Assembly (NCBI GenBank): GCA_023416585.1 | Contig: JAEZHM010000075.1 | Location: forward strand, 17,022-81,021 | DNA: 64,000 bases | Direction of reading: 5' to 3' | Source: Bacillota bacterium | GTDB taxonomy: Bacteria > Bacillota > Clostridia > Christensenellales > Aristaeellaceae | In this document: positions 32,147 to 40,795 of the stretch, piece by piece | How the letters are laid out: the number at the start of each line of letters is the position of its first letter | How positions within the stretch are numbered: the stretch's first letter is position 1 | The notes under the pieces: generated by a model | What the model was told of the DNA's origin: nothing | Databases searched by the model: none | What the model saw: only the letters and a program-made list of their open reading frames with translations | Position numbers and translations under genes: made by a program

Positions 32147-34012
32147 ATGAAGGCACCATGGAAAAGGTTATCTCTATCCAAGGAACTTACCCAGATTGTT
32201 AAAAGCGCACCGGATGTCTTTATTCCAGAAACAAGGGACGAAATCTTGAAAATGGCTATGGGTGGGAAAAAACAAGGAACATTCGAAGTTATTTATGATG
32301 TACCAGGCTTGGGCGAGTATATCGAGGCGACGGTTACAGAATGTTCAAATGGCCTTGTGGTCAACTACACGGATGCGTATATGCGCAGGCGCGACCCCGA
32401 CTGCATGATCATCGCAGATGACAGTCCCACCGACAAACCACGGTATAAAGATTTGTACAGCAGCGACTTTGTGCCTCTGCGCCATGATGTGCTTGCATGG
32501 CTTGGAAGTCAGCGTCTTATCCTGCTCCCCTTTATGGCAGGAGGCGAGGATCTGCAATATCCTGCTTTGCTGATAGGCCCTCAAAATGCCGCATTCTTTG
32601 CCGGCGGGCTTTTAGATTTACAGGGCTTTGTTCCCGCATCCAAACTTCCAGATGACTTTTCACCAAGAGCGGTGATTTACCTCGCCCCGCCATTCCGGCA
32701 TACGCATTTTGATAAAAAGCAGATCGTGGTTCATAACCGTCTGCCAGACATCCATGAAATTTTCTCATTCAATCTATATCCCGGCCCCAGCGCAAAAAAG
32801 GGCATCTATGGCGTGCTGATCAATATTGGCGAACAGGAAGGCTGGATCACTCTCCACGGCTCCACAGTAAAAGTCGTCACCCCCTATGACAATAGCCTCA
32901 TCATGCTGCATGAGGGTGCCAGCGGCAGCGGAAAAAGCGAAATGATCGAGCAAATGCACCTGCAGCCCGACGGGCGCATCCTACTGGCCAAAAACACGCT
33001 TTCCGGCGAGAAGCTGTACCTGGACATCACGGAAACCTGCGAGCTTCTGCCCGTCACCGACGATATGGCTCTCTGCCATGATTCCTTTCAGAAAAACAGC
33101 AAAAGGCTGGTGGTCAAAGATGCCGAGGCCGGCTGGTTTCTTCGGGTGAATCATATCACTCAATATGGAACCGACCCGCAGCATGAGCGCCTGTGCGTGC
33201 ATCCCAAGGAGCCGCTCCTCTTTTTAAACCTGAAGGGTGTCCCAGGCTCCACATGCCTCATCTGGGAGCATACCATGGACGAGCCTGGCAAACCTTGCCC
33301 CAATCCCAGGGTAATTCTCCCCCGCGGTCATGTGCCGGGCACCATTAGCGAGCCGGTGGAGGTGGATGTGCGCAGCTTCGGCGTGAGAACTCCCCCCTGC
33401 GTAAGGAACGCACCAAGCTACGGTATCATAGGCATGATGCACGTGCTGCCACCCGCTTTGGCTTGGCTGTGGCGTCTGGTCGCGCCAAGGGGGCATGATA
33501 ATCCCAGCATCACGGGCACCACCGGCATGACAGGCGAGGGTGTAGGCTCCTACTGGCCCTTTGCCACCGGAAAGATGGTAGATCAGGCCAACCTATTGCT
33601 CCAGCAGATCATTAAAACGCCTTCCACCCGTTACAAGCTCATCCCTAACCAGTATATCGGCGCATATCAAGTAGGCTTTATGCCCCAATGGATTACCAGG
33701 GAATACCTGGCCCGGCGCGGCAGCGTCAAATTCAAGCCGGATCAAATTGTCCCCGCCCGCTGTCCATTGCTGGGGTATGCGTTGGACTCGCTGAAGATCG
33801 ACGGCAACTATATTCCAAAGGGACTGCTGCAAACCGACCTTCAGCATGAGGTTGGTGAAAGCGCCTACGATACGGGTGCCGCTATGCTGACAGACTTTTT
33901 CAGACAGGAACTGAAGCAGTTTCAGACCAATGACCTGTGCCAGGAGGGCAGGCACATCATCGAGTGCTTCTTTGACGGCAGAACGGCCGATGATTACATG
34001 AAGCTTCTGTAA
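32147..34012 (+). CDS. DUF4914 protein with HPr-kinase/PEP-carboxykinase-like P-loop
   Basis: 621 residues, soluble. AGGAGG precedes the ATG. The centre holds a P-loop in HEGASGSGKSEMIEQMH (about 258-274), the form seen in HPr kinase and PEP carboxykinase (G-x-S-G-x-G-K-S). Other conserved-looking blocks are RHTHFDKKQIVVHNR, ERLCVHPKEPLLFLNL, PRGHVPGTISEPVEVDVRSFG and GTTGMTGEGVGSYWPFATG; the last resembles substrate-loop glycines of PEPCK-like enzymes. Matches the DUF4914 family, whose function is unknown; kinase or carboxykinase-like chemistry is inference. A promoter and hairpin separate it from gapN, which follows on the same strand. Confidence 0.82.
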   Translation: MKAPWKRLSLSKELTQIVKSAPDVFIPETRDEILKMAMGGKKQGTFEVIYDVPGLGEYIEATVTECSNGLVVNYTDAYMRRRDPDCMIIADDSPTDKPRYKDLYSSDFVPLRHDVLAWLGSQRLILLPFMAGGEDLQYPALLIGPQNAAFFAGGLLDLQGFVPASKLPDDFSPRAVIYLAPPFRHTHFDKKQIVVHNRLPDIHEIFSFNLYPGPSAKKGIYGVLINIGEQEGWITLHGSTVKVVTPYDNSLIMLHEGASGSGKSEMIEQMHLQPDGRILLAKNTLSGEKLYLDITETCELLPVTDDMALCHDSFQKNSKRLVVKDAEAGWFLRVNHITQYGTDPQHERLCVHPKEPLLFLNLKGVPGSTCLIWEHTMDEPGKPCPNPRVILPRGHVPGTISEPVEVDVRSFGVRTPPCVRNAPSYGIIGMMHVLPPALAWLWRLVAPRGHDNPSITGTTGMTGEGVGSYWPFATGKMVDQANLLLQQIIKTPSTRYKLIPNQYIGAYQVGFMPQWITREYLARRGSVKFKPDQIVPARCPLLGYALDSLKIDGNYIPKGLLQTDLQHEVGESAYDTGAAMLTDFFRQELKQFQTNDLCQEGRHIIECFFDGRTADDYMKLL

Positions 34013-34033
34013 AAGTTCATCCTACCACAACCG

Positions 34034-34061
34034 TTGCTAATGGCAAAATCTTGGGTATAAT
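34034..34061 (+). promoter_or_regulatory. Predicted promoter of gapN
   Basis: TTGCTA (34034-34039), 16 bases, TATAAT (34056-34061). Initiation would fall at the foot of the following hairpin. Confidence 0.6.
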
Positions 34062-34068
34062 ACAATAA

Positions 34069-34107
34069 ACAGCCCGCGCCGGTCCTTTTGGGCGCGGGCT
34101 GTTTTTA
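34069..34107 (+). terminator. Terminator or leader hairpin before gapN
   Basis: Perfect 12-bp stem acagcccgcgcc (34069-34080) with ggcgcgggctgt (34091-34102) and five T. It ends DUF4914 transcripts, but it would also sit at the very 5' end of transcripts from the promoter at 34034. Confidence 0.8.
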
Positions 34108-34125
34108 GAAAGGAAGGTACAGTAA

Positions 34126-35586
34126 ATGTTCAGAAAGCTATGCGGCGAAGACAAGGCCTTTTGCAATTTGCTGGACGGCGAGTGGACCAAAGCCTCCACC
34201 AACGCCTTTATAGAGATCATGTCCCCCGTGGATGGCTCCCTGGTGGGCAGGGTCCCTGCCATGACGCGGGAGGATGTGGACAGAGCCATTTCAAGCACCA
34301 AGGAAAACCTGCATGTCTGGGCCGGGACGCCCATACATGAGCGGGCTGCGGTACTATACAATGCCGCGGAACTTATGGAGCAGAACGAGAAAGAAATCGC
34401 GAACGTACTTACTATGGAAATCGCCAAGGACGAAAAATCAGCCATTTCCGAGGTCAGGCGCACAGCAGACTTTTTGCGCTATACGGCGGATGTGGGCAAA
34501 AGCATGGCGGGGGAAGCTATCAGCGGCGAGAATTTCCCAGGCGGCAGTAAAAACAAAATATCCTACGTGACACGTGTGCCGCTGGGTACGGTTCTGGCAA
34601 TTTCCCCTTTCAACTACCCCATCAACCTTTCTGTTTCCAAGGTAGCCCCTGCGCTTATCGGCGGAAACGCCGTGATATTGAAACCCGCCACCCAGGGAGC
34701 GGTCAGTGCATTATATCTGGCCCAGGTATTTCAGGAAGCGGGCCTGCCAAACGGCATCCTCAATACCGTCACGGGCCGTGGAAGCGACATTGGCGATTAC
34801 ATTGTCACCCACCCCGGCATCAATTTTATCAACTTTACCGGCAGCACGGAGGTAGGCCGTCATATATCAAAGCTTTCGGGCATGGTCCCCCTTTTGCTGG
34901 AGCTTGGCGGAAAGGATGCAGCCATCGTTTTGCACGACGCCGATCTTGACTTTGCGGCGGATAACATCGTTTCCGGCGCTTATTCCTATTCCGGTCAGCG
35001 CTGCACGGCAGTCAAACGCATCCTGGCGGAAGATGATGTGGCTGATGCGCTGGTGCCCAAACTCCTCTCCCGCATCGAAAAGCTGCCGGTGGGCGATCCC
35101 CGGAAAAACGCGGTGATTGTGCCGCTGATCAACACCAAGTCAGCCGATTTTGTGATGGAACTCATGGAAGACGCTGTGAACAAGGGGGCAGAGATGCTTA
35201 TAGGAGGCCGGCGCGAGGGCGATCTTGTTTACCCAACACTGATCGACAAAGTGACAACCGATATGCGTTTGGCTTGGGAGGAACCTTTCGGGCCGGTGCT
35301 GCCCATTATTCGGGTGAAGGATACGGAGGAAGCTATCGACATCGCAAACCGTTCGGAATACGGGCTTCAATCCTCGGTATTCACAAGCAATATCCACAAC
35401 GCCTTCCATATCGCCGGCCGCCTGGAGGTGGGCACGGTGCAAATCAACAACAAAACGGAGCGCGGCCCGGATCACTTCCCATTCCTGGGCGTGAAGGCAT
35501 CCGGCATGGGCACTCAGGGCGTCAAATACTCCATCGAAGCCATGACACGGCCCAAGGCGGTGGTTTTTAACCTGGAAGCCCGTTGA
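34126..35586 (+). CDS. gapN: NADP-dependent non-phosphorylating glyceraldehyde-3-phosphate dehydrogenase
   Basis: Oxidises glyceraldehyde 3-phosphate directly to 3-phosphoglycerate, producing NADPH and bypassing one ATP-forming step of glycolysis. The 486-residue protein is an aldehyde dehydrogenase with catalytic C293 (SGQRCTAVKR) and general base E259 (LLELGGKD). FTGSTEVG and PFNYPINLS mark the cofactor fold, and the C-terminal KTERGPDHFPFLG is characteristic of GapN. AAAGGAAGG precedes the ATG. It follows DUF4914 after a hairpin. Strong motif agreement separates it from general ALDHs. Confidence 0.93.
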   Translation: MFRKLCGEDKAFCNLLDGEWTKASTNAFIEIMSPVDGSLVGRVPAMTREDVDRAISSTKENLHVWAGTPIHERAAVLYNAAELMEQNEKEIANVLTMEIAKDEKSAISEVRRTADFLRYTADVGKSMAGEAISGENFPGGSKNKISYVTRVPLGTVLAISPFNYPINLSVSKVAPALIGGNAVILKPATQGAVSALYLAQVFQEAGLPNGILNTVTGRGSDIGDYIVTHPGINFINFTGSTEVGRHISKLSGMVPLLLELGGKDAAIVLHDADLDFAADNIVSGAYSYSGQRCTAVKRILAEDDVADALVPKLLSRIEKLPVGDPRKNAVIVPLINTKSADFVMELMEDAVNKGAEMLIGGRREGDLVYPTLIDKVTTDMRLAWEEPFGPVLPIIRVKDTEEAIDIANRSEYGLQSSVFTSNIHNAFHIAGRLEVGTVQINNKTERGPDHFPFLGVKASGMGTQGVKYSIEAMTRPKAVVFNLEAR

Positions 35587-35593
35587 ATATCCA

Positions 35594-36169
35594 CTAGATC
35601 GGGTATTCCTCCTCAATGGACATATCCGCAATGACTTCCGTAAGGCTCGTATCCGCCTGCAGTTCCTTGGGCAGCGCGGTCAGCTTCACATAGCCTTCGA
35701 TGGACGCAATGTCCAGGTAATGCATGCCCGCCACGGCCAGTATTTCCCTGGCCACGGTGGAGCGGTGAGCCACCACCATGAACCGTTTACCCCGGGCTCT
35801 TAATTGCTGCAGCGCGCGCTCAAAATCGCCGTCGCCGCTGAAGAGAACCGCCATATCGTAATTGTCGATGGTATTGAACAGGTCCAGAACGATCTCCACA
35901 TCCAGGTTGCCTTTTTTCTTTGTCTCTTCGCCGTTGTGGATTTCCTTCAGGGGCTTGGATACGATGGTATACCCCATCAAAGGCAGCATCTGCACAAAGC
36001 GGTTTTGAGACTCCGCCTTATAGTCGATGGCTGTGTAATAATAGGCATCCACCACGTCGCCCATCATGCGGAAGTATTCCAAAAACCTTTTCAGATCTAT
36101 GTTCCACCCCAGGTACTTGCGCTGTGTCCGGTACATGTTCCCACCGTCTACGAAGATGGCGATCCTCAA
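35594..36169 (-). CDS. NYN-domain protein (LabA/DUF88-type PIN-like)
   Basis: 191 residues. PIN-like metal-binding acids are visible: IAIFVDGGNMYRT near the start, a mid-domain Glu/Asp set (GNLDVEIVLDLFNTI), and VLFSGDGDFERALQQLRARGK. The family includes RNases and proteins of unknown role; ribonuclease activity is inferred from the acids. Start is TTG (36167-36169), which has GGGGG about eight bases upstream and gives the usual R-I-A-I-F-V-D beginning. Converges on gapN with 7 bases between stops. Confidence 0.87.
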   Translation of the reverse strand: MRIAIFVDGGNMYRTQRKYLGWNIDLKRFLEYFRMMGDVVDAYYYTAIDYKAESQNRFVQMLPLMGYTIVSKPLKEIHNGEETKKKGNLDVEIVLDLFNTIDNYDMAVLFSGDGDFERALQQLRARGKRFMVVAHRSTVAREILAVAGMHYLDIASIEGYVKLTALPKELQADTSLTEVIADMSIEEEYPI

Positions 36170-36206
36170 GCAAAAGCCCCCTATTTGTATTAAGATTTCG
36201 TTTGGA

Positions 36207-37265
36207 TTATCGAATCATCCCTGATGATAACAGCTTGTCATATTCCAACGCCGCAAATACCGCCGCCGCCACACCGTAAGGGTAGTTTGCCTTGCGCGGC
36301 GTGTATTTGTATCCCAGGTATGGAAAGATATGCAGCGGAATGGTGGGCGCGCTGATTTCGTTCAGGAACACGCCCTCTTCCGTTTCCAGGACGCCGTCCG
36401 TCACTGCGCGGAAGGCCTTTACTCCGGGCTGCAAAAAGCGCTCTTCCAGGTATCCCCTCCGAACGCCATGCAAAAGCCCAGCGGCGATCAATGCTGTGGC
36501 AGAAAGCTCCCGATACAAATCACTTCCAAGCACCGTGGAAAAGCTTCCGTCGGGCCGCTGGCTAATGACGACCGCTTCTGCTGTGCGAAGGAAGATTTTT
36601 TGTATCTCCTCTTTTTTAGGATGGCCCGGGCCGATAAAATCCAGGATCATGGGCAGCGCGCATACCACCCAGCCGTTGCCCCTTCCCCAGTAAACTTCGC
36701 CCCTGGGATGTGGTTTTGCCCGTTTCACCCAGTAGCTATGCCGCCACAAGCCGTTTTTTTCATCCTGCATATAGCGGCTATAAATTGCCGGCTGGCGGGC
36801 CGCGTAGTGCAAAAGCTCCCAATCCCCCGTTTCGGCGCCGTAGCGGGCGGGAAAAACACTGAACATCATCAGGCTGTCCACCCAGATGGACTTGGGATAA
36901 AACTTCCCCGCAATGTTTTTGCCCAGGTGGTTCACCGCATCGCCTATGAGCCTTGGCTCGTTTTTGATATAGTCAAGCACCCTGTCTGTAAGAAATGCGT
37001 AATCCCCGTTTTTCTTTTGCATGGTGTAGGTAATCAGTGCCGGGGCACATGTATCGGCGCATACCACCCGTGGCGGATGCTGCATGTAGTAGTCGCAAAA
37101 GCCTGTCAAGAAGGGCTTGTAAATATCGGTACCAAGATAATCATCCAATTCCGAAAGGGCATAGCCGAACAGCGCTTCACCCCACATCCAGCGCATCTTC
37201 GGCTCCCGGATCTTCACCATATAATCGCAAAGACGCTTGATTTTGTTTAGTTCGGACGATGCCAT
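36207..37265 (-). CDS. Glycoside hydrolase family 105 (unsaturated rhamnogalacturonyl hydrolase-like)
   Basis: 352 residues, cytoplasmic, (alpha/alpha)6 barrel of the GH88/GH105 type. These enzymes hydrate the 4,5-unsaturated uronyl end produced by polysaccharide lyases. Typical parts: RMRWMWGEALFGYAL-like beginning, SIWVDSLMMFSVFPARYG, GRGNGWVVCALPMIL, FSTVLGSDLYRELSATALIAAGL. Third gene of a minus-strand set with a large toroid-like protein and a GPH symporter, which suggests uptake and breakdown of unsaturated di- or oligosaccharides from pectin or glycosaminoglycan. Exact substrate not decidable. Confidence 0.9.
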   Translation of the reverse strand: MASSELNKIKRLCDYMVKIREPKMRWMWGEALFGYALSELDDYLGTDIYKPFLTGFCDYYMQHPPRVVCADTCAPALITYTMQKKNGDYAFLTDRVLDYIKNEPRLIGDAVNHLGKNIAGKFYPKSIWVDSLMMFSVFPARYGAETGDWELLHYAARQPAIYSRYMQDEKNGLWRHSYWVKRAKPHPRGEVYWGRGNGWVVCALPMILDFIGPGHPKKEEIQKIFLRTAEAVVISQRPDGSFSTVLGSDLYRELSATALIAAGLLHGVRRGYLEERFLQPGVKAFRAVTDGVLETEEGVFLNEISAPTIPLHIFPYLGYKYTPRKANYPYGVAAAVFAALEYDKLLSSGMIR

Positions 37266-37285
37266 ACTGGCCCTCCTTTATAAAG

Positions 37286-39151
37286 TCAGTCGCCTTCCCG
37301 GATCCCAGTTGCAATGTTCAGCCGAAGGCTGCTTTCCCCAAAGCGAAGGGCATACTCCTGCGGATCACGCTTTACCTCTCCAAATTGGCAGGAAAGGCGG
37401 GGATACTCCGTATCAAGCCCAAGATCGCCAAACCGGAAGCCACCTCTATATTCCAGCGACCAACAGTCTCCCCAGCCCGTGCCATCCTCAAGAGCCAGGC
37501 CCTTTCCGATAAACGTATACAGCTTGAACCGGCTCACCTTTTGAATAAAGGTTTCCAGGCTGATAAAATCTTTCCCACTGCCCATCATCACTGCCCAGCC
37601 GGTCATATTGCCCCGCTGGATCAGCTCTTCCTCCCCCGCTTCCTCCAGCGGGTTCAAAGAAAACAGCGCAATATATCCTTCCCCCTTGCGGCCCACATAC
37701 AGCCGGTCATGCACCCTTTTCATCTGATCGAACTTTGCTTTGGGAAAATAAGCGTGGGTGTACATCTGCCTCTGCTTTTCCATGAACCCCTTGCGCTGGC
37801 CAAGTTGGTACAAGCACAGGCATACGTTTTTGTGCTGTGCGGCGTCGGGATGTATGCCGTTGCCCACCCAATAGGAAGGGGAAAAATTGCGGGCGTTGTC
37901 TTCAAAAAATGCGGCCCCCGGATGCGTTGTGAAAACAGTCACGCCACCGGGCAAAGTTGCCTGCCAAATATGCTGCTGGTCGCCGAACTCCCCGGCGTGG
38001 TGCCTTTGGGCGGTGGAAAGCATGTAATGTTCCGTTTTGTATGTATAAGTGTTAGCCCGCTGGATGGCGATGCCCTGGGTGACAGGATTCAGCAGCCGCA
38101 CCAGGGCCGGCAATACACCCAGCTTCCTTAACCATGGCATATCCAGCACCTTTAAATCTTTCAAAAAATCGTTGGTGCGAAGCTTCCAAAGCCGGAACAT
38201 ATTCATGGTCATGTTTACGGATTCCGGGTTGGTGAAAGCCTCCATAGCCCACAGATACCGGCCCATATCCAAAACTGTCCGCGCGCCCCGGAATTTTTCA
38301 CGCACCTCATTAAGATTAAGACCCATGGAATCCTTGATCTCCAAAGGGCCTTTTTCGAGGGCGATTGCCAGAATCACCTTGGGAACACGGTAGCTTTTAT
38401 TCAGAACAAACTCCGCCGACAGCCGGGTATAATCATACAGCCTTTCGGGAAAGAAGCCGAAAGCACGCTTCATGATATCCAGTACATCCTGTTTCTGCGG
38501 TTCCTTTTTTTGTGCTTCGTAACAGCGGCCGGAAGCCGCGCAAAAGTATCCCTGGAAATTGTGCAGCGCCATATCCAGCAAGAGAAGATCTAGCAGCATG
38601 GCAGCCTGAGTTCGGATTTCCTCCTCCCCTGCAAAATCGATCAGCAGAGAAAGCGGGGCGATGTCTTCCTCATAGTAGGTGTTGGAGTGAAATTCACTGA
38701 ACCCGAACTGGAAGCGCCGTTTCATCCAAGTGAGCAGCACACTTTTCGCCTTTTCGCGGTGCGCTTCCCCTTTGATGCCATTGTTTGAAAACACATCGTT
38801 AGGATACAACTGCCCGGCCAAATACTCGCATGCAGCAAACAGCAATTGATGGTTTTCCGACCAATAGCACATGCTGTCCTCGCCAGGCTCGTCCATCCAA
38901 TACTTGAAGCCCAGCACCGTCTTTTTCATGGCATCCAGCGTGGAACAGGAAATCAAAGCTGCATAGGCGTACAGGGAACGCAGGATACATACCATGCGGA
39001 AATCCGCGCAGTCGTAACGTGTATCAATAAATTGAAGGATCTCATGAACTTGTCTTTCGTCCGCATCTTCACCCCGGGCAAGTTTTTCAATGTCCGCAAA
39101 GCACTTGCGGTTCATCTTCAAGCTCATGGGAATATCCAGTGACTTGTCCAT
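37286..39151 (-). CDS. Large uncharacterised protein, possible (alpha/alpha)-toroid polysaccharide-active enzyme
   Basis: 621 residues, no signal peptide or membrane segment. The first half is helical with toroid-like blocks (MCYWSENHQLLFAACEYLAGQLYPND, KRRFQFGFSEFHSNTYYEEDIAPLSLLIDF, LLDMALHNFQGYFCAASGRCY), with aromatic/His/Glu residues like those lining active sites of heparinase or alginate lyase folds. The second half has many beta strands (HYMLSTAQRHHAGEFGDQQHIWQATL, GYIALFSLNPLEE). That order resembles toroid plus beta-sandwich lyases, but I do not recognise a named family. Lies between GH105 and GPH symporter genes with short gaps, so a carbohydrate role is likely by context. Confidence 0.6.
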   Translation of the reverse strand: MDKSLDIPMSLKMNRKCFADIEKLARGEDADERQVHEILQFIDTRYDCADFRMVCILRSLYAYAALISCSTLDAMKKTVLGFKYWMDEPGEDSMCYWSENHQLLFAACEYLAGQLYPNDVFSNNGIKGEAHREKAKSVLLTWMKRRFQFGFSEFHSNTYYEEDIAPLSLLIDFAGEEEIRTQAAMLLDLLLLDMALHNFQGYFCAASGRCYEAQKKEPQKQDVLDIMKRAFGFFPERLYDYTRLSAEFVLNKSYRVPKVILAIALEKGPLEIKDSMGLNLNEVREKFRGARTVLDMGRYLWAMEAFTNPESVNMTMNMFRLWKLRTNDFLKDLKVLDMPWLRKLGVLPALVRLLNPVTQGIAIQRANTYTYKTEHYMLSTAQRHHAGEFGDQQHIWQATLPGGVTVFTTHPGAAFFEDNARNFSPSYWVGNGIHPDAAQHKNVCLCLYQLGQRKGFMEKQRQMYTHAYFPKAKFDQMKRVHDRLYVGRKGEGYIALFSLNPLEEAGEEELIQRGNMTGWAVMMGSGKDFISLETFIQKVSRFKLYTFIGKGLALEDGTGWGDCWSLEYRGGFRFGDLGLDTEYPRLSCQFGEVKRDPQEYALRFGESSLRLNIATGIREGD

Positions 39152-39168
39152 ACACTCCTCCGGAAACC

Positions 39169-40605
39169 TCAGGATACGAATTTCTTCTTTAATGCCTCGT
39201 ATTCCGCTTTCTCAGTACCGCTCAATCCATCCAGCCCGCCGTGATGTAGCTTATCATTAAAATACTTGATCCGCTGGCTTATTTGCGGTGTCAGCCCAAA
39301 GCCCTTTGCCTTGAACCATGCATAGCCCATCAACAGCGCAAAGGGAAGGAACATGATCACCCTGATGCCAAGGATTGCCGTCTGCGGCTGCGCAGGTAAG
39401 GGAATATCATCGGTAGGAAGCACAAAGCCGGTCAAGGATAGCATGTTCCCGATCAGAAAGGTGGCCACAGCGGTGCTGATGGTACGCACAAACGCCATCA
39501 CGCCGCTTAATGAGCCGGTGATGCGCTCTTTCAGGCCCATCTCCGTAATATCCACCACGTCGGGGAATATGATCCAGCTCATGGCCTGGGCCCCGGCAAA
39601 TCCCAGCGCCGTCAGCACGGTGATGCCATAAATGCCCCATGCGGGCCAGCCGGAGGGGTATATGGCGATGCAAAGGGAGCCTGCAATCGCCAGCGGCAGC
39701 CCGATGCGGTAAATCTTCGTCTTGCTCACCCTGCCCACCAGGCGATTGAATAATGGGAACATCAGCATTTGAACACCAAGGAACATTCCCAAAAAGACCG
39801 TGCTGGTCATGCCTCTTACCACGTACAGGGAGTAATACATCACCACCGCGGCCACCATGTCCAGCGTGACAGCCTGGGCCAGGTACAACTGCATCAGCTC
39901 ACGGAAGGCGCGCACATGAAAAGGCTTTATCAAAGCTTTAAAGGATATGGTGGAACGTTTGTCCTCATAAGGAACCCGTTCCCTAGACTTCAGGGCGGTC
40001 AAAATCACCGGCACGGCAAACAGCGTGCCAAATCCGAGCACAAGCGTGAAATACGTGCCTGTAAAGGGTAGGTTTCGTTTGATGCTGTCTTCAAAAAGCA
40101 GCGAAGGCAGAAGCGTGCACAAAGCGGTGGATGCCAGAGAGAAAACAAGGCGCAGGATATTCACCTTATTGCATTCATCAAAATCCTCCGTAACTTCGGT
40201 GCTCATAGAGCTGTAGGGTACCGCAATGATGGAGGCCACCGTATTGTATATAAGGTATGAAGCGGTAGCAAAAAGCATCCTTGCGGTCTGGGAGGAAAAG
40301 TTAACCGGCAGCCACAAAAGCGCCATGGAAGGGATAAGCAAGATTCCGCCGGCCAGGATATACGGGCGGCGCCGGCCCATTTTTGTGCGGGTATTGTCGG
40401 TAATCACGCCCAGCAGCGGGTCGACAACCGCGTCCCACACCTTGGAAATCAGGATGGCCAATCCCGCCAGGGCAGGTTCAATACGAAGCACATTCGTCAA
40501 AAAGATCAGGTACAGCACAGACAATACCGATTGGCCGCCGCCACCGAAAATATCCCCCGCCGCAAACGCCGCCATTTCCCGCCGGGTCATTTTGTCTCTG
40601 GCCAT
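39169..40605 (-). CDS. GPH-family (glycoside-pentoside-hexuronide) cation symporter
   Basis: 478 residues with about twelve hydrophobic segments. The GPH signature region is present: KVWDAVVDPLLGVITDNTRTKMGRRRPYILAGG in the loop after TM2, and NTVASIIAVPYSSMSTEVTEDFDE. Imports glycosides or uronides with Na+ or H+. First gene of the operon with the toroid-like and GH105 genes (17- and 20-base gaps), with a promoter at 40658-40686. A disaccharide with an unsaturated uronic acid is a reasonable substrate guess. Confidence 0.92.
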   Translation of the reverse strand: MARDKMTRREMAAFAAGDIFGGGGQSVLSVLYLIFLTNVLRIEPALAGLAILISKVWDAVVDPLLGVITDNTRTKMGRRRPYILAGGILLIPSMALLWLPVNFSSQTARMLFATASYLIYNTVASIIAVPYSSMSTEVTEDFDECNKVNILRLVFSLASTALCTLLPSLLFEDSIKRNLPFTGTYFTLVLGFGTLFAVPVILTALKSRERVPYEDKRSTISFKALIKPFHVRAFRELMQLYLAQAVTLDMVAAVVMYYSLYVVRGMTSTVFLGMFLGVQMLMFPLFNRLVGRVSKTKIYRIGLPLAIAGSLCIAIYPSGWPAWGIYGITVLTALGFAGAQAMSWIIFPDVVDITEMGLKERITGSLSGVMAFVRTISTAVATFLIGNMLSLTGFVLPTDDIPLPAQPQTAILGIRVIMFLPFALLMGYAWFKAKGFGLTPQISQRIKYFNDKLHHGGLDGLSGTEKAEYEALKKKFVS

Positions 40606-40657
40606 TGTTCCACCGTACCTTTCGTATCCGGTTTTCCGCAGCTAATATGTTATTGTC

Positions 40658-40686
40658 ATTATAAAACATGCGCAAAGCCTTGTCCA
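40658..40686 (-). promoter_or_regulatory. Predicted promoter of the GPH/GH105 operon
   Basis: On the minus strand TGGACA (40681-40686), 17 bases, TATAAT (40658-40663). Confidence 0.7.
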
Positions 40687-40727
40687 TAAAGTTTCTTTTT
40701 GTCGAAAAGAATCAGGCTATAAAATAC

Positions 40728-40767
40728 CGCGCAATGATCAGGAATGATCTCCCTGCCTCATTGCGCG
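40728..40767 (-). terminator. Hairpin after aldo/keto reductase 2 (terminator)
   Basis: Ten-base arms cgcgcaatga (40728-40737) and tcattgcgcg (40758-40767); read on the minus strand, a T-rich tail (tattttat) follows. Confidence 0.65.
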
Positions 40768-40795
40768 ATATAATTGGTAGAACTTTATGCTTTTC

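Noticed and set aside
36330..37250. 306-codon plus-strand frame opposite the GH105 gene
   Set aside because: No start signal or family resemblance, while the minus strand is a complete GH105 protein.
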